Source: Spartinivicinus ruber (GTDB lineage: Bacteria; Pseudomonadota; Gammaproteobacteria; Pseudomonadales; Zooshikellaceae). Taken from it: DNA of 64,000 nucleotides. The notes beneath the pieces are model-generated. The model saw nothing but the letters and a program-made list of their open reading frames with translations. It had not been told where the DNA came from and searched no databases. Below are positions 8,061-19,538 of this stretch, piece by piece. The first letter of the stretch is position 1, and each line of letters starts with the position of its first letter. The stretch spans positions 5,548,354 to 5,612,353 of the forward strand of contig NZ_CP048878.1 in NCBI RefSeq assembly GCF_011009015.1, written 5' to 3'. Position numbers and translations under genes: made by a program.

Positions 8061-9278
8061 CAGGGCAATCGCATATAAAAATACAACAAAATCAGTATAA
8101 TAGGATAAAAAGCAACTGATATAGAGTGCAACATTGGTAAAAAATAGTACAGTTTTAGATCATTTTGAACAGTTAGATGATCCTCGAATGGAACGCCATC
8201 GTCGCCATAAGCTCATTGATATTATTACTATTACGATTTGTGCCGCTTTATGTGGAGCAGATGACTGGGTAGCTATTGAGCGATTTGGTAACGCCAAAGA
8301 ATCATGGTTTAAAAGCTTTCTAGAACTACCGAATGGAATACCCTCTCATGATACCTTTGGTCGTTTTTTCTCACGCCTTTGCCCTATCTCGTTTCAAAGC
8401 TGCTTCATCCAATGGATTCAGTCAATCACTGATAGCTTACCTGGCAAGCTGGTAGCAATTGATGGTAAAACCCTTAGACGATCATTTACTGAACCTGATA
8501 AGAAGAACGCTATTCACTTGGTTAACGCATGGTCAATAGAAAATAAGCTGGTGTTAGGCCAACTTAAAACTGATAGGAAATCCAATGAAATCACCGCCAT
8601 TCCTGAACTATTAGAAGCAATAGCAGTTAAAGGTGCTGTTGTATCAATAGATGCGATGGGATGTCACAAAGCCATTGCTGAAAAAACTCGTGAAAAAGAG
8701 GCTCATTACTTGTTGGCAGTTAAAAATAACCAACCTCGTTTATATTCTGCTATTCAAGAACAACTGTATTCTAAAAAAGCCAAAGTGTATCAACGTCCCG
8801 CTATAGACTTTCATTCTTCAGAAAAAGAACAGCATGGCCGTCATGAGATACGGCGCTGCTGGGTTTATCACTCAGTGGCTAAACTACCTATAGCAACAGA
8901 GTGGATCGATTTAGCGGCTGTCGTTAGGGTTGAAACAGAGCGCACCTTGCAAGGCAAAAAAGCAAAAGAACAACGCTATTATATTTCTAGCCAGCCCTTG
9001 TCAGCAAAAGCTGTCAGTGAAATGATTCAGCATCATTGGCAAATTGAGAATAGCCTACATTGGAGTCTGGATGTTGCATTTAGGGAAGATGATAGTCGAA
9101 TTCGTATAGGCCATTCAGCTGAAAACATGTCCAGGATTAGACAAATAGCCCTTAATATACTTAAACAAGATGACACTTATAAAATTGGTATAAAAAATAA
9201 GAGGCTGTCTGCTGGTTGGGATCATGAGTATTTAATGAAGTTGATTTGTTCCGTGTAAATTTATATGCGATTGCCCTG
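8061..9278 (+). mobile_element. ISAs1-family insertion sequence
   Basis: A 1218-bp element with 19-bp perfect terminal inverted repeats (CAGGGCAATCGCATATAAA at 8061 and its complement ending at 9278). It is flanked by a perfect 10-bp target duplication TTTATACCCC at 8051-8060 and 9279-9288. It encodes one intact transposase. Intact ends plus duplication show a simple, fairly recent insertion between the chaperone and effector genes. Confidence 0.95.
8134..9258 (+). CDS. ISAs1-family transposase
   Basis: 374 residues, starting at TTG 8134 (MVKNSTVLDHFEQLDDPR), the usual N-terminal motif of the H-repeat/ISAs1 group. The family signatures are in order: GADDWVAIERFG, GIPSHDTFGRFF, VAIDGKTLRRS (first catalytic Asp), VSIDAMGCHKAIAEK, YLLAVKNNQP, HWQIENSLHWSLDVAFREDDSRIR (catalytic Glu) and NMSRIRQIALNILK. 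Length and all motifs are complete, so it should be active. Confidence 0.92.
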   Translation: MVKNSTVLDHFEQLDDPRMERHRRHKLIDIITITICAALCGADDWVAIERFGNAKESWFKSFLELPNGIPSHDTFGRFFSRLCPISFQSCFIQWIQSITDSLPGKLVAIDGKTLRRSFTEPDKKNAIHLVNAWSIENKLVLGQLKTDRKSNEITAIPELLEAIAVKGAVVSIDAMGCHKAIAEKTREKEAHYLLAVKNNQPRLYSAIQEQLYSKKAKVYQRPAIDFHSSEKEQHGRHEIRRCWVYHSVAKLPIATEWIDLAAVVRVETERTLQGKKAKEQRYYISSQPLSAKAVSEMIQHHWQIENSLHWSLDVAFREDDSRIRIGHSAENMSRIRQIALNILKQDDTYKIGIKNKRLSAGWDHEYLMKLICSV

Positions 9279-9364
9279 TTTATACCCCTAAGTGGTCCAT
9301 GCGTAAAGTTAAATAACAGCAGCCCAGCTAAACTATTTGCTTTCACTATAAATAAGGAACTATT

Positions 9365-10234
9365 ATGCCCTTTGAGGTTTCATCACATCGTGTCAATACA
9401 TTAAATAGTACACCTAATGAAGACAATTCATCAAGCCAACGTTTAAGTGTGAGGCATGTTAGTAATACAGATAAATGTTTAAGCAGCTCACCTACACCCA
9501 AACTACCAATAGACCGATTTCGGCAAGCAGCTCAGTTTGTCACTAACTTAATGCCTAATAAGAGTAATGGTGAGGCAGGGGTTAAACCCCAGTATTGGCT
9601 GGAAATAAGAGACCCAAAACATCGAGATCGACTTACATTAAATGGTTTTGACATACAATCAGGTGCATTAGCTGCTTGGAAGCAAGATGTAAATACAAAA
9701 CTGAACCTTTTTGATTGGGTCGATCAGCATCCAGAAAGTAAAATTTCTACACTAAAGGATAATCCAAAATACGTATTATCAGAAAAGCTACAGAATATTA
9801 ATTATTTAACACCTCAGCAGTCACTCATTTATTCCATAGTTCTATCTGATGGAAAATGGATGCAAAACGATAGTATATTAGATACAACACATTTGGCTGG
9901 AAAGGAAGGCATGGAAGGTCATGCGATTATTGTTGTTCATAAAGATAGCAGCATATATGTACACCCTTATGAAAAAGGGAAATGGCAGCATACATCCACA
10001 ACAAACGGACAACCAGTTTTATCAGCTGGTATGATTAAAATTGAACAAGGTAAAGCCACTTCATTTCATTTGGATTCTGGCCATTATACTCCAAGCTTAC
10101 CTCAGTTAAAAAACTTGCTTATTTTACTAGCTAAAAAAGGAGTGGATATTCATAGCATAGATATTCATGCTAAAAAAATTGATCAGTTTGATATCATAAA
10201 TCTACTAAAGATAGCGTCTAATCTAGACTCCTAA
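9365..10234 (+). CDS. Candidate type III effector with an SGHYxP-type C-terminal module
   Basis: 289 residues with a good ribosome site (AAGGAA). The first ~50 residues are rich in Ser, Thr and Asn without hydrophobic stretch (VNTLNSTPNEDNSSSQRLS), as in type III signals. Residues ~175-255 form a compact module: GHAIIVVHKDSSIYVHPYEKGKWQH, then PVLSAGMIKIEQGK and the motif DSGHYTPSLPQLKNLLILLAKKGVDI. I recognise this H-A-I...SGHYxP pattern from assorted bacterial effector or toxin-like proteins but cannot name its activity. It heads a same-strand run with the DcpS-like pair, downstream of the InvB-type chaperone. Effector status is inferred from context. Confidence 0.55.
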   Translation: MPFEVSSHRVNTLNSTPNEDNSSSQRLSVRHVSNTDKCLSSSPTPKLPIDRFRQAAQFVTNLMPNKSNGEAGVKPQYWLEIRDPKHRDRLTLNGFDIQSGALAAWKQDVNTKLNLFDWVDQHPESKISTLKDNPKYVLSEKLQNINYLTPQQSLIYSIVLSDGKWMQNDSILDTTHLAGKEGMEGHAIIVVHKDSSIYVHPYEKGKWQHTSTTNGQPVLSAGMIKIEQGKATSFHLDSGHYTPSLPQLKNLLILLAKKGVDIHSIDIHAKKIDQFDIINLLKIASNLDS

Positions 10235-10270
10235 ATAATTTTTTAACTTAATTTACGGCGAGCCCTACTT

Positions 10271-11419
10271 ATGTCTATCGGTATAAACCCACTTCAACGC
10301 TCAAACTCAATCGATACAACTTACTCATTAAATCAAAATGATGCTACTTTTCAAGTAAAGCAAGTACAAAATAATCCAGAACAAAAATTATCCTCTCAAG
10401 TAGGTAGAACACTGGATGCCTATGGGATAGATGATAATCGAGATACTTTGAGCCAGTTAAACCAAGATAACTATAATGTGCTTATTAAAAAAAATAAGTC
10501 AGGTAGCCCAATTCTCAACCATGGAGTTTATGTTTCGAAGAAGGGAGAAGATGAATATGGGGCTTTCAAGTGGTTGAACCCAATAGGTCTAATTAAATAT
10601 CAAACCGAAGATGTGGCTGTCGTCAAATTTCATAACCAAGACCAGTTAGATCAACTTAGTTGTACTTATGCTGAGAAACCGCTCCCGAAATTTCTCGTTC
10701 AAATACTTAATACGGAGAAATGTCGAGATGTTGAGATGTATCAAAAAAACCCAAAATTAGCTAAGTTTATCTCAGCAGTTGATCCTTCTCAAAATGGATA
10801 TTTAATTCGACCAAATTCTCCTTACATTAGTGATACTATGATGGATGTCTATATAAATAATCCTGAGTCGTTAAAAGATAGTAAAGAAGGAATAACCTTA
10901 TGTACTTGGGCTATTCATCCATATATCCAGTCGTCTTTTTTAGGGGAAAAACAGAACCGATCTGATATTAGTCAAATTAAAGTTGACCAAACTACTACGC
11001 AGCAATTTATAAATGATAAAACTGGCAATCACTCCTTAGCTAGTATTCTTGATTTAAAAAAGGAGCACGTACCACAACTTATAAAGCTAAGAGATGAAAC
11101 ATTACAACACCTTGCAGACGTATATAAAACAACTGAAAATGATAGTGTTCGTATGTTCTTCCACTTTCCAGTAGCGGAAAAAACTGCCACATTGCATCTG
11201 CATACTTGGGTGAATAAAGGCGATCACCCATTAAATGAGCCAAGGAGTTTTGACTTAGATATGATTATTAAGAATCTTCAACAAGGCCGAGAAATAAGTG
11301 AGCTAGTATTATCTAGAAATAATGGGGAATTTTATTTGCCTAAATCCGATTCAATTAAAGACATTCCTAATATTCCTTTCCAAGGAATTCAACCAAACAA
11401 ATTGAACTTACCACTTTAG
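10271..11419 (+). CDS. DcpS/HIT-like candidate effector, paralogue A
   Basis: 382 residues. The N-terminus is polar and S/T/N-rich. From ~residue 175 it follows the C-terminal domain of eukaryotic scavenger decapping enzyme DcpS: NGYLIRPNSPY (compare DGFVLIPDLKW), SLASILDLKKEHVPQLIKL (compare SLRDLTPEHLPLL), then FFHFPVAEKTATLHLHTWVN and RSFDLDMIIKNL (compare YHLHVHF and LLAEVIENL). The histidine-triad core keeps the first two His (H309, H311) but has Trp313 for the third. DcpS hydrolyses m7G cap remnants; here cap or nucleotide binding/hydrolysis is a hypothesis. It lies 36 bp after the preceding gene and 26 bp before paralogue B, probably in one operon. Secretion is inferred. Confidence 0.6.
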   Translation: MSIGINPLQRSNSIDTTYSLNQNDATFQVKQVQNNPEQKLSSQVGRTLDAYGIDDNRDTLSQLNQDNYNVLIKKNKSGSPILNHGVYVSKKGEDEYGAFKWLNPIGLIKYQTEDVAVVKFHNQDQLDQLSCTYAEKPLPKFLVQILNTEKCRDVEMYQKNPKLAKFISAVDPSQNGYLIRPNSPYISDTMMDVYINNPESLKDSKEGITLCTWAIHPYIQSSFLGEKQNRSDISQIKVDQTTTQQFINDKTGNHSLASILDLKKEHVPQLIKLRDETLQHLADVYKTTENDSVRMFFHFPVAEKTATLHLHTWVNKGDHPLNEPRSFDLDMIIKNLQQGREISELVLSRNNGEFYLPKSDSIKDIPNIPFQGIQPNKLNLPL

Positions 11420-11445
11420 AGTCACTAGCTACTGGGAACTTCGAG

Positions 11446-12600
11446 ATGAACTCAATTCACGCATTAACACGATCCAACTCTATTGGCATCGCTGATCCAG
11501 CTAAAAACACTTGTCAAGCACTTCAAGTAAAACAGGTAAAAAACTCCCAACTTCAAAGTGAGTCATCTCGAATCCGTCGAACACTAGATGCATATGGAAT
11601 AGATGATAATCGAGAAAATCTCAGCAACTTAAATCAAGCAAAACATAATGTACTTATTCAAAAAAATGAACAAGGTGAGATCAATCCTAAATATGGAGCT
11701 TTTGTTTCAAAACAAGGTGTTGATGCTTATGGAAGTTTCCATTGGTTAAACCCAAAAACACTAACTAAATATCAAACTGATAATTTAGTTGAAGTTGCTT
11801 TTACCTCTGAAGATTTAGAAGCATTACAATCTACTTATAAAAAAGAAAATACAACAGAGTTTCTCGTTAATCTGTTACGTGGAAATCAATTACAACCTGA
11901 AGATGATGTGTATAGCACAACGTTCAAAAAAAATCCTAATGCATTTTATTATTCAAAGCCATTAGAGGCAGGTAATGGATTTTTAATTTACCCAAATATC
12001 CCTTACATGTCGGACAACTATACAAATGGAAGTCATGATAACTTGAGAATGAAGAGAGAAGGAATACAACTTACTGCTTGGGCTATTCATCCGGCACTTC
12101 CTCATAACTTGATCCAAGAAATTACCAACAAAGAAGTACCAAGGAAGTTTTCTGAAGAGTTAAACCAGCAAGTTGCTGAAGAACAGTCTAACGTTAAGTC
12201 ACTCACGTCTATCCTAGACTTAAGTGTTGAGGATGTGGGTATGTTAGAAAAATTAAAATCGGATATTATCCAGCATCTTGCAGATACATACGGGGTGGAT
12301 AAAGAAAGTGATAAAGTTAGTTTGTTTTTCCATTTTCCCGTAGCACCCAAAACAGCTACGATACATTTGCATATTTGGGTGAATAAAGCTGATCATCCAC
12401 TAAATGAATCACGAGGCTTTGGGCTGGATGAAATTATACAACATTTAAAGTCAGGAAATAACATTGAAAACCTAATCCTTTCTAGAAATAATGGCCATTT
12501 TATATTGCCAGCAAAAGATAAATTACACCTTATTACTGGAATGCCAGAAAGCCAACAACCAACAGAGGAAACTCGTAATAAAACCAAACTTCCCATATAG
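11446..12600 (+). CDS. DcpS/HIT-like candidate effector, paralogue B
   Basis: 384 residues, a tandem duplicate of the previous gene: both share RTLDAYGIDDNR at residues ~46-57, the FKWLNP/FHWLNP block near 100, and the HIT-like end (LFFHFPVAPKTATIHLHIWVN, GFGLDEIIQHL). Again H307 and H309 are kept while the third triad position is Trp311. The conserved His-to-Trp change in both copies suggests selection rather than decay. The first ~45 residues are polar and differ most, as expected of secretion signals. The strong terminator at 12673-12710 follows. Function as a cap- or nucleotide-binding effector is inferred from the fold alone. Confidence 0.6.
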   Translation: MNSIHALTRSNSIGIADPAKNTCQALQVKQVKNSQLQSESSRIRRTLDAYGIDDNRENLSNLNQAKHNVLIQKNEQGEINPKYGAFVSKQGVDAYGSFHWLNPKTLTKYQTDNLVEVAFTSEDLEALQSTYKKENTTEFLVNLLRGNQLQPEDDVYSTTFKKNPNAFYYSKPLEAGNGFLIYPNIPYMSDNYTNGSHDNLRMKREGIQLTAWAIHPALPHNLIQEITNKEVPRKFSEELNQQVAEEQSNVKSLTSILDLSVEDVGMLEKLKSDIIQHLADTYGVDKESDKVSLFFHFPVAPKTATIHLHIWVNKADHPLNESRGFGLDEIIQHLKSGNNIENLILSRNNGHFILPAKDKLHLITGMPESQQPTEETRNKTKLPI

Positions 12601-12672
12601 CACAAAATCTGTTAAAGGGTGGCCCCTTAGTCCTCTAAATTATACATCTCAATTTCTAATAGCCTTAACCAA

Positions 12673-12710
12673 AAAAGGCGATGCTTCAACTCCAAAAAGC
12701 ATCGCCTTTT
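12673..12710. terminator. Bidirectional terminator between effector operon and katG
   Basis: A perfect 12-bp stem (AAAAGGCGATGC at 12673-12684 with its complement at 12699-12710) and 14-nt loop. Read on the minus strand it ends in six T, ideal for katG; on the plus strand it ends in four T after the effector genes. Confidence 0.85.
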
Positions 12711-12771
12711 AATGATTAGCTAACTGGTAGCTGTATTAGCGTTACACCACATCAACTACCGCCCACTTCAT

Positions 12772-15337
<2,566 letters not shown>

Positions 15338-15694
15338 ATGTTTAATATAAAGATACAAATCGACATAACTGCACCAGATGAAGTATTAGATCCTGTAGGT
15401 GAGTGTTATACCTCCATGACAAGAATGATAAAAATCCCATACATTCCGCATATAGGAATGCTCATACATATTTCTCCAAAAATCGATGATGATACTAGTG
15501 AAAGATATGCAAAATTATTTCATAAAATAGAAAATGTTACAGGTATTTTTGAGGTAAGGGATATCTATTATATGGTAGACGGAGATCAGGATGGCAGTAC
15601 TCATGTTTGGTTAAAAACCATAGGTGAAGAGTCATTGGAAGCTTTTCATAGTTTAAAGCAATTTTTAACATTTTATGGTTTCTCAGAAAATTAA
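15338..15694 (+). CDS. Small protein of unknown function
   Basis: 118 residues, soluble, without signal peptide or membrane segment. The composition is acidic and it looks like a compact alpha/beta domain (MFNIKIQIDITAPDEVLDPVG, IPYIPHIGMLIHISPKIDD, FEVRDIYYMVDG, ending SLKQFLTFYGFSEN). The start has no good ribosome site. I do not recognise a family. Its frame stays open, with sensible codon use for this AT-rich genome, so I think it is real. Confidence 0.5.
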   Translation: MFNIKIQIDITAPDEVLDPVGECYTSMTRMIKIPYIPHIGMLIHISPKIDDDTSERYAKLFHKIENVTGIFEVRDIYYMVDGDQDGSTHVWLKTIGEESLEAFHSLKQFLTFYGFSEN

Positions 15695-16037
15695 CCACCA
15701 TCAAAATCACAAAAAATTACCACCCAACCACAACGAGACACTTCGTTGGCTTGGTTATAATATTGAGCATACCTCAAAAATATTTATTTTTTGACTTCTC
15801 TAAAACCCCATCAAATATTCGTTTAACTTCCTGGCCTTTTAGTGTCTTAGGAAATAGAACATAATAATAAAATACTTTACTTGGTTTATTTTATACCTCA
15901 ATTTCACTCTGTATACTTTGATCTAGTACAGTTCTTATAGCATCAACCCCAACTTTCAAGTTGGCTTCCAGAATATCAGCTCTATTATTAATAATCATAT
16001 TTAAAGCTTGTTTTTCTGTTTTTACTCTATAAATTTT

Positions 16038-17068
16038 CCTAATTATCACTATACCTAAGCCATTAACTGCTGTATATTTGAACAGCATGGAAACTTAATT
16101 GAGAAGGTATAAATAATGGCTATCAACAAAGTTCAATTTCAAAAAGGCCTGAGTTTAAACGAGTTTCTCAAACAATATGGTACAGAAGAACAATGCTTTA
16201 ATACCTTATACAAATTGCGATGGCCAGAAGGTTTTCAGTGCCCCAATTGTGGATACGACAAATGCTGTCAACTCACTACTAGAAAGCTTCAGCAGTGCTA
16301 TAAATGTCACCAGCAAACATCTGTAACTGCAGGTACTATCTTTGAATCAACCAAATTACCATTAAAGACTTGGTTCCAAGGGATGTATTTGATCTCCCAA
16401 GACAAAAAAGGTATATCAGCCATAGAATTACATCGCCATTTAGGTATTTCCTATCAAGCTGCCTGGAGAATGAAACATAAGCTCATGAAAGTGATGCAAG
16501 AAAGAGAAGGCACCAAGCAATTGTCGGGTTTTATTGAAATTGATGATGCCTATCTTGGTGGCGAGCGTACAGGTTGCAAAAGAGGTAGGGGAGCAGATGG
16601 GAAAATACCTTTTGTAGCAGCCGTAGAAACAACAAAACAAGGTCAACCGACACGAATTAAACTGAGCATTTTAAAAGGGTTTAATAAAGAAGAGATAACG
16701 GCTTGGAGTAGGCAGAATTTGGCCAAGGGCAGTACCGTAATCTCCGATGGACTGGCCTGTTTTAATGGTGTCATAGAAGCAGGTTGTCTTCATGATAAAA
16801 TTGTATGCGGTGGTGGTCGTGCATCAGTAGAGGAACCTGAATTTTATTGGGTTAACACCATCCTTGGAAACTTAAAAAGTGCTTTACGTAGTACTTATCA
16901 TGCTATTCGCGCTAAATATGCACAACGTTATCTTGCTGAATTTCAGTATCGATTTAATCGAAGATTTAGCTTAGTAGAATTTATTCCTAGGCTAGCATTT
17001 GTAGCACTGAGAACACCTCCACTACCAGGTAAGCTACTAAATATAGCTTAGGTATGATGATAATTAGG
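16038..17068 (+). mobile_element. IS1595-family insertion sequence, copy 2
   Basis: Same 1031-bp element as copy 1 with the same 23-bp imperfect ends, in the same orientation. It is flanked by a perfect 8-bp target duplication TAAATTTT (16030-16037 and 17069-17076), the size normal for the family. It inserted into a solute-binding protein gene. Two silent differences separate it from copy 1. Confidence 0.95.
16116..17051 (+). CDS. IS1595-family transposase (copy 2)
   Basis: 311 residues, identical in protein sequence to the copy at 6078-7013, with the same zinc-ribbon (CPNCG...CYKCH) and DDE-type region (EIDDAYLGGERTG, VISDG). The intact reading frame and the preserved target duplication indicate a recent, independent insertion. 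Confidence 0.92.
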   Translation: MAINKVQFQKGLSLNEFLKQYGTEEQCFNTLYKLRWPEGFQCPNCGYDKCCQLTTRKLQQCYKCHQQTSVTAGTIFESTKLPLKTWFQGMYLISQDKKGISAIELHRHLGISYQAAWRMKHKLMKVMQEREGTKQLSGFIEIDDAYLGGERTGCKRGRGADGKIPFVAAVETTKQGQPTRIKLSILKGFNKEEITAWSRQNLAKGSTVISDGLACFNGVIEAGCLHDKIVCGGGRASVEEPEFYWVNTILGNLKSALRSTYHAIRAKYAQRYLAEFQYRFNRRFSLVEFIPRLAFVALRTPPLPGKLLNIA

Positions 17069-17654
17069 TAAATTTTTATGCCTTCATTTTCAAGGTACTG
17101 ATAGTTATACCCTAAAAGTCCCACAAACCTATATTTCTTAAGATCAGCAATTTCATTCCAAGTTATTGTCCTACCTGTTTTGTAAAATAAGTGAGCAGAC
17201 TCTATAAGTACTGGCTGTTCTGAGAATAAAAAATCTTCCTCCCTCTCTTTATTTCTTGACCAACCAGGAGTCACATCAAGATCACCATTTTTAGTCATGA
17301 AAAGTACTCGCTTCCAAGGTATCCATTGAAAGTCCACCTTAACTCCTTTTGAGGAAAAAGCTTCAGCCACAGTTTTACTAATGACTCCATACTCAGGCAA
17401 CTCTCGACCAACAAATGGTGCCCACTAGTCAACACCAACGAGCACAGTTTTCACTTCACTTGCAAAAATATTAACTGTAAAGGCATAAATTACTAAATAT
17501 TTTTTTAGTAACATAAATGTAAGCCTAATCGATAGCCATTGAGTTTAGATAGTAATTAACATAGTCTCAAAGCACGTCACTCTCAAATAGCAGCCATTCC
17601 AAAAAGGATACACTTAAAACTCGATAAGAAGCCTATTAACATTTCCAGACATAA

Positions 17655-17692
17655 AAAAGCCAGCTACCCACATAAATTGGTAGCTGGCTTTT
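17655..17692 (-). terminator. Terminator of the ABM-domain gene
   Basis: A perfect 14-bp stem (AAAAGCCAGCTACC at 17655-17668 with its complement at 17679-17692) and 10-nt loop, followed on the minus strand by a six-T run. It lies just after the stop of the 17710-18000 gene. Confidence 0.85.
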
Positions 17693-17709
17693 AACCACCT
17701 ATCTATAAT

Positions 17710-18000
17710 TTAACTAATTACAGTCAACTCATTCATTGAAAAGTCTTTTATTCTACCTTCTGTTACTGCGATATAATTATTTAAGTGAGCTGTTTTCATA
17801 TGTTCCTGAAATAGCACTTCGTTTTCCCAAATTTCATAGAAGAAAAATAATGCAGGATTACTATTGTCTTGATGTAACTGATACTGTACTGAGCCTGGGT
17901 CTTGCCGAGAGGGCTCAACTAGTTTCAATAACTCTTGTTTAACAAACGCTGCATGTTCTGGAAAAGCTTCTATTTTGGCAATAATGATCAGTTTATTCAC
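17710..18000 (-). CDS. ABM-domain protein (YgiN-like quinol monooxygenase family)
   Basis: 96 residues, one antibiotic-biosynthesis-monooxygenase domain of ferredoxin-like fold: IIIAKIEAFPEHAAFVKQELLKLVEPSRQDPGSVQYQLHQD, then FFFYEIWENEVLFQEHMKTAHLNNYI. The motif Y-x-x-x-x-W-x-x-x-x-x-x-x-H is typical of YgiN/LsrG-type dimers that act on quinols or aldehydes without cofactor. The exact substrate is open. It is monocistronic with its own terminator, cytoplasmic, and unrelated in sequence to the effector-like genes around it. Confidence 0.85.
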   Translation of the reverse strand: MNKLIIIAKIEAFPEHAAFVKQELLKLVEPSRQDPGSVQYQLHQDNSNPALFFFYEIWENEVLFQEHMKTAHLNNYIAVTEGRIKDFSMNELTVIS

Positions 18001-18299
18001 TGGATTTTTCCCTTTTTATATACAAAGGCTATACCCTTGATTTGAAGGCATATATAAATAAAAGAACTATAGGGTACAAAAAATAGACGTCATATAAATA
18101 TGAGTGCTACATATACAAATAACATACTCCATAGCCATTTTGCAATTTAGTTTACATTCATATTCAAAATATAGAATGATATATTGGTTTGGAATACAGC
18201 CGTAAAAACAGTTCTTTTATAAAATAACAGCTAAATAAGATATTTTTGTCATAAAAAGTGCCATAAGTTAGGATCAATCGCATTCTAGCTATAACTTTC

Positions 18300-19538
18300 A
18301 TGACTCAAATAACTCATAAATTATCAGACACTAGTTCTAAAGTCGTAAGCACCCAACAAATACAACACACATCATCAGAAAATACATTTAAAGGACGTGA
18401 GCTGACATTAGTACAAAACGATGGTACCAAACAGTTATTTGTAGATAAAACTAATAATCAGAATGCTCATAGGCTGAAATCACAAGGTACAGGCACTCAC
18501 AGCCGTAAACTATCATTACCCATACTTTTTCAAAAAAAGACCAAATTAGTGTTTGATCACTCAATTCAAACTATTGTAAATCAATATAATACTGTTTTAG
18601 CTATTCGATCTCCAAATAAGCACTCCATAGGGCTCTTGCTTGAAGGTTATGCTTCAAAGAATTTTCACATCAAAGCCAAGTCCAGTGCTGGTGGTCCCAC
18701 TGCAGGCTTTATTGTAACCAACCCCAAATTAAGCAAAGTCAGACACCAAGGTGCCAAAGATCTTGAAAAACAACAATTACAAATAACTGATGCCATAGAT
18801 GAAGGCGCAAAACAAATTCAACTAGAACTATCCAGCGAAAGGATTAAGTATTTAGCAGAAGAAGAACTAGTCGAAATTATTTCCCATAATGGCTCAACCC
18901 AAATTATTAAAGGCCTATATGGTGAAAACGACCATGAATATTTTCAATTACAAAAAACAGATGATAATACCTGGGCACTTTTTCATCTGCCAGAATTTAA
19001 TTCTCTTGAAATTCCAGGCAAACCTACTCCAGTAATGGGGTTAACCAACCCTCCTGTAACAGGAATAACAGAGCCTATTGGAGCCAAAGCAGCTGTTACT
19101 GCAGACTATGACCTGTTTGGGATTTGGCCGACCATCAACCAAAGTAATAACCCCAGACCATTGAATACTGCACCACGACTACTTAGGGGAGAAGTAGGTC
19201 GTGGTTATGTCACTCATCTGCGACATCATGGTACATCATGCAAAGAAGACCAGCATATGGGTAATATCCATACGTATGGTAAGCATATTATCAAACATCT
19301 CAATAAAGCTGTAAAATTAGCTGGCTACCTAGGTGGCAATTTATTCCATCATAATGACGAATCAGGCAATCCTTTCAGCCCCGGCCAGGACTACCCTATT
19401 GTTGTATTTATCCCTAAACATCCACACCCTTATCTAGTGAGCAGTGATGATGAATTAAAAGCGGCCTATCAGTTACTGGAGGCACGTGGTTTCTATATTG
19501 AGAGAAACCCAGCTTTTATGCTTTTTAATAGGGGCTAG
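18300..19538 (+). CDS. ExoY/CyaA-like nucleotidyl cyclase, candidate effector
   Basis: 412 residues. The N-terminus is rich in S, T and Q (MTQITHKLSDTSSKVVSTQQ) without signal peptide. The catalytic landmarks of the anthrax EF/CyaA/ExoY class are in order: ASKNFHIKAKSSAGGPTAGF (K120, H123, K127; compare EF TKGLNVHGKSSDWGPVAGY), the metal-binding TADYDLFGIWP with D269 and D271, and NLFHHNDESGNPFSPGQDYPIVVF (compare the HG...NP-FPE block; N357). The usual Trp after KSS is Gly here. Such enzymes make cAMP or other cyclic nucleotides inside host cells and need a host activator (calmodulin or F-actin). It sits on the chaperone's strand 10 kb downstream; secretion is inferred. Confidence 0.8.
   Translation: MTQITHKLSDTSSKVVSTQQIQHTSSENTFKGRELTLVQNDGTKQLFVDKTNNQNAHRLKSQGTGTHSRKLSLPILFQKKTKLVFDHSIQTIVNQYNTVLAIRSPNKHSIGLLLEGYASKNFHIKAKSSAGGPTAGFIVTNPKLSKVRHQGAKDLEKQQLQITDAIDEGAKQIQLELSSERIKYLAEEELVEIISHNGSTQIIKGLYGENDHEYFQLQKTDDNTWALFHLPEFNSLEIPGKPTPVMGLTNPPVTGITEPIGAKAAVTADYDLFGIWPTINQSNNPRPLNTAPRLLRGEVGRGYVTHLRHHGTSCKEDQHMGNIHTYGKHIIKHLNKAVKLAGYLGGNLFHHNDESGNPFSPGQDYPIVVFIPKHPHPYLVSSDDELKAAYQLLEARGFYIERNPAFMLFNRG

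Larger units (their letters stand above)
15774..17514 (-). pseudogene. Solute-binding protein gene disrupted by IS1595 and stop codons
   Basis: Reading the minus strand from ATG 17514 gives a signal peptide (MLLKKYLVIYAFTVNIFASE), then VKTVLVGVD, an in-frame TAG at 17425-17427 (codon 30), and WAPFVGRELPEYGVISK with the family-3 PWKR block (FQWIPWKRVLFMTKNGDLDVT). The IS1595 copy interrupts the frame after EGIKI. Removing the IS and one TAAATTTT repeat restores the frame exactly (GIKIYRVKTEKQALNM). Near the end a TAA at 15891-15893 precedes an in-frame tail (NKPSKVFYYYVLFPKTLKGQ) to a TGA at 15774. The restored length is 234 codons, normal for this family. So it carries three independent lesions. 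Confidence 0.85.

Noticed and set aside
17425..17427. TAG read through as a special amino acid in the binding-protein gene
   Set aside because: The gene also carries an IS insertion and another stop; simple pseudogenisation explains all three.
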